Source: Alistipes sp. (GTDB lineage: Bacteria; Bacteroidota; Bacteroidia; Bacteroidales; Rikenellaceae). From it: a DNA stretch of 13,581 bases. The stretch spans positions 1 to 13,581 of the forward strand of contig JAGBIR010000010.1 in the NCBI GenBank assembly GCA_017934845.1, given 5' to 3'. How positions within the stretch are numbered: the stretch's first letter is position 1; the number at the start of each line of letters is the position of its first letter. The notes beneath the pieces were generated by a model. The model was not told the DNA's origin and did no database searches. It saw only the letters and a list, made by a program, of their open reading frames with translations. A program made the translations under genes and the position numbers. Shown here one piece after another: positions 6,508 to 13,581 of this stretch.

Positions 6508-8394
6508 TTATACTTCGCTTAACTCCAACCAGCGCATCTCCTTCATCTCCAACTCCTCGATCAGCGAGGCGATGCGTGCCGATGTCTCCATCAACTTTTC
6601 GTGAGAGAGTGTGCCCGACGAGAGTGTCTCCTCGAGTGAAGCCTTCTCGCTCTCGAGCTGAGGAATCTCCTGCTCCAGCTGCTCCAACTCGCGTTGCTCT
6701 TTGTAGGATAGCTTGCGACGTGTTACAGTAGCCTTTGGCACCACGGCGAGAGCTGCACTGCGTTGAGCCTTTGCTGCCTTTTCGGCTGCGAGTTTTGCCT
6801 CGCGTGCCTCCTCCTCGCGTATATATTCGCGATACTCGCTATACTGACCAACGAAATCCTTTACATTGCCACCCTCGCGGAATATAAATAGGTGATCGAC
6901 GGTCTTGTCCAAGAAACAACGGTCGTGCGATACGATGATAAGGCAACCCTTAAACTGCATCAAATACTCCTCCAAAATATTCAGCGTAATGATGTCGAGG
7001 TCGTTGGTCGGCTCATCGAGAATCAAGAAATTGGGGTTGCGCATCAGCACGGTGAGCAGATACAATCTTCGCTGCTCGCCACCGCTCAATATCTCGACGT
7101 GCTTCGAGTGGCTCTCGGGTGGGAACAGAAATTGATTGAGCATCGTAGTAACCGATACGTGGTGTCCGTCGGCAGCCTCTACCGTCTCGGCAATCTCGCG
7201 TACGATGTCGATTACTCGCTGACCGGGCTTGAAATCTATACCTTTCTGGCGGTAATAGCCAATGCGGAGCGTTTCGCCGCGTTCGATTTTACCCTCCATA
7301 GGCTGCAAATAGCCTGTAAGAAGATTCAGGAACGTACTCTTGCCTGCACCATTGCGACCTACAATACCTACGCGCTCATAACGCGAAAATTTGTAGGAGA
7401 AACGGTCGAGTATTGTGCGCTCGCCAAAGCGATGGGTAACATCCTCACAATCGATTATCTTGCCACCCAAGCGCGATGTCGCAACGTCGATGCTTACATC
7501 TCGGCGTGCAAGCGATACCGCCGCCTTGTCCTTTAGGTCGTAAAAGGCATTTATGCGGTAACGCGCCTTTCCCGTGCGGGCTTGTGGCGTAGAGCGCATC
7601 CACTCCAATTCGCGTCGCAAGAGGTTTCGCGCTTTGTCGATATTGGCCTGCATATTGGTGTAACGCTCCTCGCGCTTCTCCAAAAACTCCGAATAGTTGC
7701 CTCTATAGGCAAATAACTCTCCGCGATCCAGTTCGAAGATGGTATTGCAGATGCGATCCAAAAAGTAGCGGTCGTGAGTGACCATCAGCAGTGTGCAGCG
7801 CGATTTCTGTAAATAGCCCTCCAGATACTCGATAATATCAATGTCGAGGTGGTTTGTAGGCTCGTCCATCACCAAAAAATCGGCATCCTGAAGCATCATC
7901 AGCGCGATGGCTGCACGCTTTGCTTCGCCACCCGATAGCTCGCCCATCTTTTGATTCAGGTCGGTAAGCTTTAGTGATGTCAGCACCTGCTTGATGCGCT
8001 GCTCGGCACTCCACCCATCGGCTGCATCCATAGCGGCAATGGCGCGTTCAATCTCGCGCTCGTTGCCCTCGGCGATAGCCTGCTCGTAGCGACGTATGAT
8101 GTCGTAGGTCTTGCCCAATCGGGAGTAAACCTCGTCGAAGAGTCGGTTCTCGGGGTTTAATGCTGTCGTCTGATCAAGGAAGGCGACCTTGATATCCTTC
8201 ATAAACTTCACCTCGCCGCCGCGATCCGAAGAGTCCAAGCCTGCCAAAATCTTAAGCAATGAACTCTTGCCCGTACCATTTGGAGCTATAAGGGCAATCT
8301 TGTCGCCCTCGTTTATATTGAACGAGATATGCTCGAACAGCACTTTGTCGCCGTACGATTTACTTATATTTTCAACTTGCAGGAAACTTGCCAT
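6508..8394 (-). CDS. ABC-F family ATPase, Uup type
   Basis: A soluble tandem ABC ATPase of 628 residues with no membrane segments, of the ABC-F class, which act on ribosomes. The first nucleotide-binding domain has Walker A APNGTGKSS (37-45), signature LSGGE (153-157) and Walker B LVMDEPTNHLD (174-184). The interdomain linker contains the charged helix with ELEWMRSTPQARTGKARY, normal for ABC-F. The second domain has Walker A GRNGAGKST (346-354), signature LSGGEQRR (near 436) and LILDEPTNDLD (near 455-465). Both catalytic glutamates are present. A C-terminal charged coiled coil (about 560-628, LSYKEQRELEQLEQEIPQ and on) marks the Uup subgroup, linked in E. coli to precise excision of transposons and to ribosome or 50S assembly. 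It starts 27 nt after the DUF4886 stop. Antibiotic-protection ABC-F proteins are an alternative, but the C-terminal coiled coil and genomic setting favour Uup. Confidence 0.93.
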   Translation of the reverse strand: MASFLQVENISKSYGDKVLFEHISFNINEGDKIALIAPNGTGKSSLLKILAGLDSSDRGGEVKFMKDIKVAFLDQTTALNPENRLFDEVYSRLGKTYDIIRRYEQAIAEGNEREIERAIAAMDAADGWSAEQRIKQVLTSLKLTDLNQKMGELSGGEAKRAAIALMMLQDADFLVMDEPTNHLDIDIIEYLEGYLQKSRCTLLMVTHDRYFLDRICNTIFELDRGELFAYRGNYSEFLEKREERYTNMQANIDKARNLLRRELEWMRSTPQARTGKARYRINAFYDLKDKAAVSLARRDVSIDVATSRLGGKIIDCEDVTHRFGERTILDRFSYKFSRYERVGIVGRNGAGKSTFLNLLTGYLQPMEGKIERGETLRIGYYRQKGIDFKPGQRVIDIVREIAETVEAADGHHVSVTTMLNQFLFPPESHSKHVEILSGGEQRRLYLLTVLMRNPNFLILDEPTNDLDIITLNILEEYLMQFKGCLIIVSHDRCFLDKTVDHLFIFREGGNVKDFVGQYSEYREYIREEEAREAKLAAEKAAKAQRSAALAVVPKATVTRRKLSYKEQRELEQLEQEIPQLESEKASLEETLSSGTLSHEKLMETSARIASLIEELEMKEMRWLELSEV

Positions 8395-8421
8395 CGAGCT
8401 AATATCTTAATCTGTGTTTAA

Positions 8422-9315
8422 CTATTTCACCATTACTGCGCGCACTTTGAAAGGTCGCTTTGCCGCCCGCTTTGCTGCCTTCTGCAAATAGGGCGCATTT
8501 TGGTCGGTAACGTGCAAATTACCCATCTCAAGACGGAGCGTATTGCCCATCATCGAGCGTCGGGTGTAGGGCTTTATTAAGGTCTCATACCATGTGCAGG
8601 CAGCAGCATAGCGACCTGCGCCATAATCCATGTGATATCCGTCGCGAGTAAACTCCATCGGGGGATTGTTCACCTCCGAGAGGCGCAGCGACTGAATAGC
8701 CGTACCCGAGGGTATGATGGTCTTAATCTTATAATCTCGCTTTAGATTGCGAACGCACTGGTGAATTGCGTCGAGCATCTTTTGCTGGTTGCGGTCGTAG
8801 TTCGGGAACTCAGGATGCTGACTCTCGATAGAGTAGGCCCACGTCATGTGCCACACAATCTCGGCTTGTGGCTGCACTTTGCTTACCACCTCGATCAACT
8901 GCTCCAAATGGGGAACATAACTATCGTATAGGCCCGAAACGCCCGAAGCCTGCTGCATGGTAATTATATCCCACTCGCCCATAGCCAACGCCTGCTGCAT
9001 GGTTACGCCATTATGCTGCGTCCAGCGATTCTCGCCCGCTTTTGAGTGATAGAACAAGTAGGCCGCCTCCTGCTTATTGTAAAACTCCATGTGGCGAGCC
9101 AATGTACAACCTCCCACATAAAGGCGAGCCAACTCAACATCCTTCACTCCGAGGCTCTCTAACAAGGCGGGCAGATGCTCCATCCCATCGTCCGAGAAGC
9201 TGTTGCCTATAGCCAAAATGCGCAACACTCCATCGTCGTTTTTTTGAGCCGTAGCCGGAGAGATATATGTGCAGACAAGCAGAGTTGTGAGCAATAAGGT
9301 TGTTATTCGTTTCAT
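8422..9315 (-). CDS. Secreted DUF4886 protein with SGNH-hydrolase fold
   Basis: The product has 297 residues and starts with a clear signal peptide (KR, hydrophobic LLLTTLLVCTYIS, likely cleavage after ATA-Q). The cysteine at position 15 lacks a proper lipobox, so it is probably not a lipoprotein. After cleavage comes LRILAIGNSFSDDGMEHLP, the block I of SGNH-type hydrolases (Ser39 the likely nucleophile), then YVGGCTLARH (block II-like), ITMQQASGVSG, and a late RDGYHMDYGAGRY block whose Asp225 and His228 complete a Ser-Asp-His set. This matches DUF4886, common in Bacteroidota and often near glycan-use genes. Here it lies in an envelope operon, 29 nt after lptD and 27 nt before the ABC-F gene. 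Esterase or deacetylase action on a periplasmic or surface glycan is plausible but unproven; the substrate cannot be read from the sequence. Confidence 0.88.
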   Translation of the reverse strand: MKRITTLLLTTLLVCTYISPATAQKNDDGVLRILAIGNSFSDDGMEHLPALLESLGVKDVELARLYVGGCTLARHMEFYNKQEAAYLFYHSKAGENRWTQHNGVTMQQALAMGEWDIITMQQASGVSGLYDSYVPHLEQLIEVVSKVQPQAEIVWHMTWAYSIESQHPEFPNYDRNQQKMLDAIHQCVRNLKRDYKIKTIIPSGTAIQSLRLSEVNNPPMEFTRDGYHMDYGAGRYAAACTWYETLIKPYTRRSMMGNTLRLEMGNLHVTDQNAPYLQKAAKRAAKRPFKVRAVMVK

Positions 9316-9344
9316 GGTAATATTTTAGGTTATTGCGTTAGATC

Positions 9345-12224
9345 CTAATAGAAGTTATCGTACATTGACTGACTCTTCTGGTATTTCAAGTCCTGCAATG
9401 ATGCCGCCTTGACACCAATGTTAAAGCTCCAACTCTTGTAGTGGCCGAATGGAATCCACGTAAAGGACATCTGCCAGCAGTGCAAATCGCGTGTGATACT
9501 TACCGACGAGGTGGTTAGCTTGTTGTTGGAGATGTCGTAACCTCCCGAAATCGTAGCTGCCATTTTGGGCGAGAATGTTATACTTCCATTAAAGCCTATT
9601 GTCTGTGTAATATTACGTTTTATACCCGTTGTGCCGTTGTTGACGTAGTTTACCGAGTAGTTGATGTTGTAGTTGAATCCTAAGGTCCACGGCAGCGAGA
9701 AGTCGTAATACATCTGCGACATATATTGCCTGCGCAGTACGGGATCCATCGTACCGTATGGGTCGGTAAACGGATTCATATACTCGGGCGGTATGCTGTT
9801 AATATCGTTAATTGCCGGCTGTGACGAACTACGCGACTTGAATGTATAACCAAAGCTCCAGCCCGTATTGGTAATACGGCCAAGGTTACCACGACTCCAA
9901 GTGAGCTTGTCGTAACGCTTACCCTCGGGTGTAACCTCATAGGGGTCGAGTGTAGCTCGCAAATTGATTGCAAAGTTGCTCGAAATGGTGGTGCGGATAG
10001 ATAGTGCAATGGTCGATAGCTTCATTGAATCGGCCAAGAAGTTATACGAACCGCTGATGCTCAAATCGTCGATAAGTTTAATCTTCTTAATACCCGATGT
10101 GTCGCGCTTGCTTAATACCTTTGCCTCGAGGCTCTGTGAGAGTGAGAAGTTAAGCGACATATTCTTACCTGCGGGCGGCACGCCATAGGCGTTGTCGGTA
10201 AATGGTGAATAGACCGTTGTACGACCCGTTGAATCTGACTGTACGGTTTTGTGGTAACCATATTTCTGGTTACTGAAGTCGGGGGCATACGAGAAGCTAA
10301 CCGAAGGTGTAATGGTGTGGCGCAAGCCCTGAAGTTTCATCTCCTTGTACTTCTCCTTAATCTGCCAAGTACCATAAATGGTGGTCGATGCCGATATTGC
10401 CGCGTTGTAGTTGTATAAACGATAGAATCCATATTCGGGGTCGAGCTTCTCGAGCTTGTTGGTCTCGGAGTTCCACTCCTGCTCAATCTTCTTGAAATAC
10501 CAACGCTCGGTGTAGTTGAACGAAGGCGTTACGTTGATGTAGTTCAAAATATTGAATGAAGCCTGAACGGGGATGTTGTGCTGAATACCATTACGCATAG
10601 CATCCAAGGTCTCACGATCGAAAATAGTACTCTCGGTAGCGGTTACCGAGTTGGTCAACTTACCCGAGTAGCTCATCGAAATCTTCTCATACCAGCGATC
10701 CTTACCCATCTTCACTTTACGCTTCAAGGGGAAGAACTTTGCAACGTTGAACGATACGTTGGGCAGGTTGGCCGAGATGGCTTGTGTCTGCGAGTTCTGC
10801 GATATACTCATACTTACTGCCAACGAGAATGGTGTGCCGGCCCAATTCTTCGAGTATGAGATTGAAGAGTTGGTCTGCGTCGAGAGCATATCGTTGAGGT
10901 TTGTTGCCGAATATTTACTATAACCACTCGATGAAAGGTTAACCGAAGCCGAGAATGTAGATCCCGGGTTAGCCTTCGGATCCTGCGAGTGAGTCCACTG
11001 CAACTGGAATGTGTTGGCCTTAACGTAGTCGGCATCGCCCTTGTCGCCCGATTTTACGCTGGCGTAGTTGAAGTTAAGGTTACCCGTGTATTTGTATCGC
11101 TTCATATAACGTGCAACGGCTTGAGCCTCCCACGAACCGAGCGTATAGTAACCTCCCGTAAGTGTAAGGTCCATATAGTCGTTGAACTTGAAATAGTAAC
11201 CCAAGCCACGAATGAAGAATCCTCGTCTTGCCTCCTCGCCGTAGGTCGGCATCAGGATACCCGATTTAGGGCCAGAGCTGATTGGGAAGAATGCCTCGGG
11301 CAGACCGAGGAACGGAATGTGCACATCCTCGATAACCAAGTGTCCTGGACCCATGATGGCCTTTTTACCGGGAATAACCTTAATCTTGCTGGCATCGTAG
11401 TAGAAGTGAGGATGGTCGGTATGCTCACACGTTGTGTACATACCTCCCGCAACGTTAATCGAGTTGTCAGGCATCTTCTTGACGTGCTCGCCGATCAACC
11501 ATCCGTCGCCCTGCTGTGTGGCAATACCAATAATCTTTGCCTTCTGTGATTTTAGGTTGTAGTGAACAGAGTCCATATTTAGCTCCGTACCACCTTCGGT
11601 AAATGTCGGGCGTTTAACATTAACCTCGCCATTGACCGTATCCTGCGAACCGTGAGCGAATACGTCGTTTGTCTCGAGGTCGATATCGATAAAGTCGGCC
11701 TTGAGGTTGAATGCTCCGTAGTTAATCTCTCCGTCCTTGTAGAGATAGACCTTCTTTTTGCGCAAATCGTAATATAGCGAATCTACGGCACGACCCTTAA
11801 TCGGACGGTCGATAGCCGATGAGTTACGGCTGCGCGCCGTATCGGATTCCGCCTGAACAAACTCCTCTAAACGACGACGAAGCGTGTCGATGGTGGTTGA
11901 ATCGATTATCTGCATTAGACGGGTAGTGTCGTTTGGCTCCGTAATGCGGCGATTGTTGTTTCTTGGTGTTCGATTTGTGCGACGTGTAGTGCGCTCGGCG
12001 CGCTGTTGTGTCGTATCCTGCTGCTGCGAAATTGTATCCTGCTGCGCAACGATAGCGGATATGGCACGCATAGTGGGCGCCAATCCGAATACGAATTGCG
12101 AAAATAGTAGCACAATTGCTACCGAAAGGATATATTTAACTCTAATTTTACTCAAAATGTCAATATATTTTCGTAACTTTGCCGACAAGTCGGCAAAACG
12201 GCTCGGAATGGGGTTTTTCCTCAC
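9345..12224 (-). CDS. lptD: LPS-assembly protein LptD, Bacteroidota type
   Basis: Outer-membrane beta-barrel that places LPS into the outer leaflet, taking it from the LptA-type periplasmic bridge. The 959-residue frame has a hydrophobic export segment at about 30-48, then a low-complexity Q/T/R/N-rich stretch (60-100). The periplasmic OstA/LptA-like domain follows (about 142-310, with SLYYDLRKKKVYLYKDGEI, ADFIDIDLETN, GEVNVKRPTFTEGGTELN). The hallmark plug-to-barrel sequence is YTTCEHTDHPHFYY, then AFFPISSGPKSGILMPTYGE. From about 330 on come alternating aromatic barrel strands, ending in MYDNFY with a terminal aromatic residue. The start is uncertain: no ATG precedes the export segment. GTG 12224 gives the full frame; TTG 12155 (residue 24) would give a more normal signal peptide, MSKIRVKYILSVAIVLL. 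It heads the minus-strand operon and diverges from the amidase gene. Identity is secure. Confidence 0.93.
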   Translation of the reverse strand: MRKNPIPSRFADLSAKLRKYIDILSKIRVKYILSVAIVLLFSQFVFGLAPTMRAISAIVAQQDTISQQQDTTQQRAERTTRRTNRTPRNNNRRITEPNDTTRLMQIIDSTTIDTLRRRLEEFVQAESDTARSRNSSAIDRPIKGRAVDSLYYDLRKKKVYLYKDGEINYGAFNLKADFIDIDLETNDVFAHGSQDTVNGEVNVKRPTFTEGGTELNMDSVHYNLKSQKAKIIGIATQQGDGWLIGEHVKKMPDNSINVAGGMYTTCEHTDHPHFYYDASKIKVIPGKKAIMGPGHLVIEDVHIPFLGLPEAFFPISSGPKSGILMPTYGEEARRGFFIRGLGYYFKFNDYMDLTLTGGYYTLGSWEAQAVARYMKRYKYTGNLNFNYASVKSGDKGDADYVKANTFQLQWTHSQDPKANPGSTFSASVNLSSSGYSKYSATNLNDMLSTQTNSSISYSKNWAGTPFSLAVSMSISQNSQTQAISANLPNVSFNVAKFFPLKRKVKMGKDRWYEKISMSYSGKLTNSVTATESTIFDRETLDAMRNGIQHNIPVQASFNILNYINVTPSFNYTERWYFKKIEQEWNSETNKLEKLDPEYGFYRLYNYNAAISASTTIYGTWQIKEKYKEMKLQGLRHTITPSVSFSYAPDFSNQKYGYHKTVQSDSTGRTTVYSPFTDNAYGVPPAGKNMSLNFSLSQSLEAKVLSKRDTSGIKKIKLIDDLSISGSYNFLADSMKLSTIALSIRTTISSNFAINLRATLDPYEVTPEGKRYDKLTWSRGNLGRITNTGWSFGYTFKSRSSSQPAINDINSIPPEYMNPFTDPYGTMDPVLRRQYMSQMYYDFSLPWTLGFNYNINYSVNYVNNGTTGIKRNITQTIGFNGSITFSPKMAATISGGYDISNNKLTTSSVSITRDLHCWQMSFTWIPFGHYKSWSFNIGVKAASLQDLKYQKSQSMYDNFY
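12174..12181 (+). promoter_or_regulatory. Candidate -7 element TAACTTTG for the amidase gene
   Basis: TAACTTTG on the plus strand fits TAnnTTTG exactly and is the best such match upstream of the amidase gene. No good TTTG box lies 19-21 nt upstream; the nearest T-rich run (TTTTA, 12146-12150) is 23 nt away. If used, it gives a 5' leader of roughly 110 nt running through the first codons of lptD in antisense. Its last bases form the left arm of the palindrome at 12178-12197. Without the -33 box the call is tentative. Confidence 0.4.
12178..12197. promoter_or_regulatory. Perfect inverted repeat, possible operator
   Basis: Arms TTTGCCGAC and GTCGGCAAA are exact reverse complements of 9 bp separated by two bases (AA on the plus strand). 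The site overlaps the TTTG of the candidate plus-strand -7 element and would cover its transcription start. It lies in codons 10-16 of lptD if that gene starts at GTG 12224, or upstream of it if it starts at TTG 12155. The short spacer suits a dimeric DNA-binding protein better than an RNA hairpin. The binding protein is unknown. Confidence 0.4.
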
Positions 12225-12247
12225 CCTCGCACGCGTGTTTTAACCGA

Positions 12248-12255
12248 CAAATATA
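12248..12255 (-). promoter_or_regulatory. Candidate -7 element TATATTTG for lptD
   Basis: On the minus strand, bases 12255 to 12248 read TATATTTG, an exact TAnnTTTG match. The upstream box is weak (TTAG 21 nt away). Transcription would begin near 12242, about 18 nt before GTG 12224, which supports that start for lptD and would drive the whole minus-strand operon. Confidence 0.5.
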
Positions 12256-12299
12256 GCGTTTTTTTACTTATTGGCACTAATATTTCGGCAGTTTTTTAT

Positions 12300-13532
12300 A
12301 TGATGCGTTTTATTTGCACACTAACCCTTCTGTTGCTTTGCTCGTTTTCGAGTGATGCTATCTTTGCTCAATCCAACGAGTCGAAGGCTCGTGTTATTGT
12401 GATTGATGCAGGTCACGGTGGTAAGGCCTTCCCGGGTGCGACCTATGGCGGAGTGATGGAAAAGGATATAAATCTGGCTGTCGCGCTTAAGCTAGGTGCG
12501 CTGTTGGAGAAGGAGATGTCTGATGCCAAGATTGTCTATACGCGAACGACCGATACGGCTTTGGGTAAAACGTTGAATGAGGATTTAACGGCGCGTGCAA
12601 ATATTGCCAATAAGGCTGGTGGCGATTTCTTTATCTCGATTCACGCCAATGCCGCGACAAAGAGTTCGGTATATGGCCCCGAAACACTTATCATGGGCGA
12701 GAGCGAAAAGGAGACGCGTTATAACGAGAGTGCGCTCTACAACAACAATAAGGAGGAGTTGATCGATATGTCGGATGAGAATACGGCTGCAATGGTGCGA
12801 GCCTATATTCAGAATCTGCAATTCACCTATGGCGAGTATAGCGAGATGATGGCTCGAATAATGCAATCTCACTTTGCCAAGGGTGGTCGAAACGTGCGCA
12901 AGACGCGTCGTCAGCTGCTCAAGGTGGTGTATGCTACCGATATGCCGAGTGTGCTTACCGAGCTTGGTTTTATGACCAATTCGCAGGAGTTGGCTTATAT
13001 GAAGTCGCAGAAGGGCCAGAATGAACTTGCTCGAATGTTGTGTAATGCGGTAAAGGAGTATTTTAGCCGTCTGGATAATATGGCTGGAGTGGATGCCGAT
13101 AGCGATACGGCAAATGAGTCTGCTGCGGGAAATACCGCTACGAAAGCGGCTGCAACAAAGGCTTCAACGACGAAAACGACAACTCCAAAGGAGTCGGCAA
13201 GCAGCTCCACAACACCCAGTGCGGAGAGTGCGAAATCTTCAGCTCAAGAGAGTACGAAAATGGCTTCAGACGGTGCTAAATCAACGGCCGCGCAGGCTGG
13301 ATTTACAATTCAGGTTATGGCGTCGGATAAGAAACTTGCCGCCAATGATCCGCAGTTTAAGAGCTATCGTGGCAAGATTCGCCGACTGGAGGGCTCTGGC
13401 GTGCTGAAATATAAATATTGCTATGGCGAATTTTCGACCCGCGCCGAGGCGCAGAGCCGCGTTGCGGAGGTAGGAAAGAGCTTTAAGGGTGCTTTTGTCG
13501 TGCAATATAAGGGCGATAAAATCGTTAAATAG
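12300..13532 (+). CDS. N-acetylmuramoyl-L-alanine amidase with C-terminal SPOR domain
   Basis: Zinc amidase that cuts the bond between MurNAc and L-alanine in peptidoglycan, exported to the periplasm. The 410-residue product has a signal peptide (1-24, cleavage near IFA-Q) and then an Amidase_3 domain (about 31-258). Its zinc ligands are His39 (IDAGHGG), Glu54 (MEKDINL) and His115 (SIHAN), with catalytic Glu221 in VLTELGF. The insert between SIHAN and the later helices (about 125-175, charged, NESALYNNNKEELIDMSD) occupies the place of the regulatory helix in AmiA/B/C-type enzymes. A long Ala/Thr/Ser/Lys-rich flexible linker (about 262-332) leads to a SPOR domain (about 334-406, GFTIQVMAS ... 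RLEGSGVLKYKYCYGEF), which binds denuded glycan at division septa. This points to daughter-cell separation. ATG 12300 is directly followed by a second ATG at 12303, either of which could serve. It is transcribed away from lptD. Confidence 0.95.
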   Translation: MMRFICTLTLLLLCSFSSDAIFAQSNESKARVIVIDAGHGGKAFPGATYGGVMEKDINLAVALKLGALLEKEMSDAKIVYTRTTDTALGKTLNEDLTARANIANKAGGDFFISIHANAATKSSVYGPETLIMGESEKETRYNESALYNNNKEELIDMSDENTAAMVRAYIQNLQFTYGEYSEMMARIMQSHFAKGGRNVRKTRRQLLKVVYATDMPSVLTELGFMTNSQELAYMKSQKGQNELARMLCNAVKEYFSRLDNMAGVDADSDTANESAAGNTATKAAATKASTTKTTTPKESASSSTTPSAESAKSSAQESTKMASDGAKSTAAQAGFTIQVMASDKKLAANDPQFKSYRGKIRRLEGSGVLKYKYCYGEFSTRAEAQSRVAEVGKSFKGAFVVQYKGDKIVK

Positions 13533-13557
13533 ATGTCGTGGCAGACGGTATGATAAA

Positions 13558-13581
13558 GTGAAAATTAAAACAAAAAAGATA
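13558..13581 (+). CDS. Possible start of the next gene (GTG start, cut by window end)
   Basis: Downstream of the amidase stop the only plausible start is GTG 13558, giving M-K-I-K-T-K-K-I before the window ends. The ATGs at 13533 and 13550 are closed by a stop within a few codons. In Bacteroidota this amidase gene is often followed by an MCE/MlaD-type lipid transport gene, whose products begin with similar Lys/Ile-rich residues, but eight codons cannot prove this. Confidence 0.3.

Noticed and set aside
6892..7536. 214-codon plus-strand open frame opposite the ABC-F gene
   Set aside because: It runs antisense across the second ATPase domain, including its Walker motifs, and its translation resembles no family I know.
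10989..11549. 186-codon plus-strand open frame opposite lptD
   Set aside because: Antisense shadow of the conserved lptD plug-to-barrel region; no start context or domain.
13090..13300. Low-complexity Ala/Thr/Ser/Lys region as a possible repeat or foreign insertion
   Set aside because: It is the expected flexible linker between the amidase and SPOR domains; no exact DNA repeat unit is seen.
1..13581. Mobile element, CRISPR, defence system, tRNA or riboswitch
   Set aside because: All space is filled by tightly packed housekeeping-type genes; no transposase, integrase, direct-repeat array or RNA-gene signature was found by eye.

Overview
The window is about 13.6 kb of ordinary chromosomal DNA from a Bacteroidota bacterium, most likely order Bacteroidales. 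The evidence is the set of protein families (a SecA with large insertions, a Bacteroidota-type LptD, GSCFA, DUF2851 and DUF4886 proteins, a PafA-type phosphatase relative), promoters of the Bacteroidota form (TTTG, about 20 nt, TAnnTTTG), and the weak Shine-Dalgarno signals. A Rikenellaceae or Alistipes-like source is possible but is only an impression from protein similarity. I see no rRNA, tRNA, CRISPR array, insertion sequence, phage gene or defence island.

Layout: nine genes lie on the minus strand and one complete gene on the plus strand. From right to left on the minus strand they are lptD (LPS export to the outer membrane), a secreted DUF4886 SGNH-like protein, an ABC-F ATPase of the Uup type, a GSCFA protein, a secreted PafA-like alkaline-phosphatase-fold protein, sufE, a SufT/MIP18-type Fe-S assembly factor, a short DUF2851 protein, and the N-terminal 635 codons of secA, cut by the window edge. 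Gaps between lptD and the DUF2851 gene are only 14 to 41 nt, which suggests one long transcript. secA is set apart by 177 nt holding a hairpin and a very good promoter of its own. On the plus strand, diverging from lptD, is an N-acetylmuramoyl-L-alanine amidase with a C-terminal SPOR domain. A GTG-started reading frame at the extreme right edge may be the next gene.

How the genes fit together: much of the window concerns the cell envelope. It covers protein export (SecA), LPS insertion (LptD), peptidoglycan cleavage at division (amidase with SPOR) and several exported or SGNH-fold proteins. To this are added Fe-S cluster assembly (SufE, SufT) and ribosome-associated ABC-F function. The shared operon suggests co-expression of growth-linked housekeeping genes rather than one pathway.

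The most interesting observation is that the PafA-like protein keeps the fold motifs and the nucleophile threonine but appears to have lost four metal ligands and two phosphate-contacting residues. It looks like a secreted pseudo-phosphatase. Also worth a look are a perfect 9-bp-arm palindrome on the -7 element between lptD and the amidase gene, promoter elements there that face each other, and a DUF2851 protein that lacks the usual N-terminal part.
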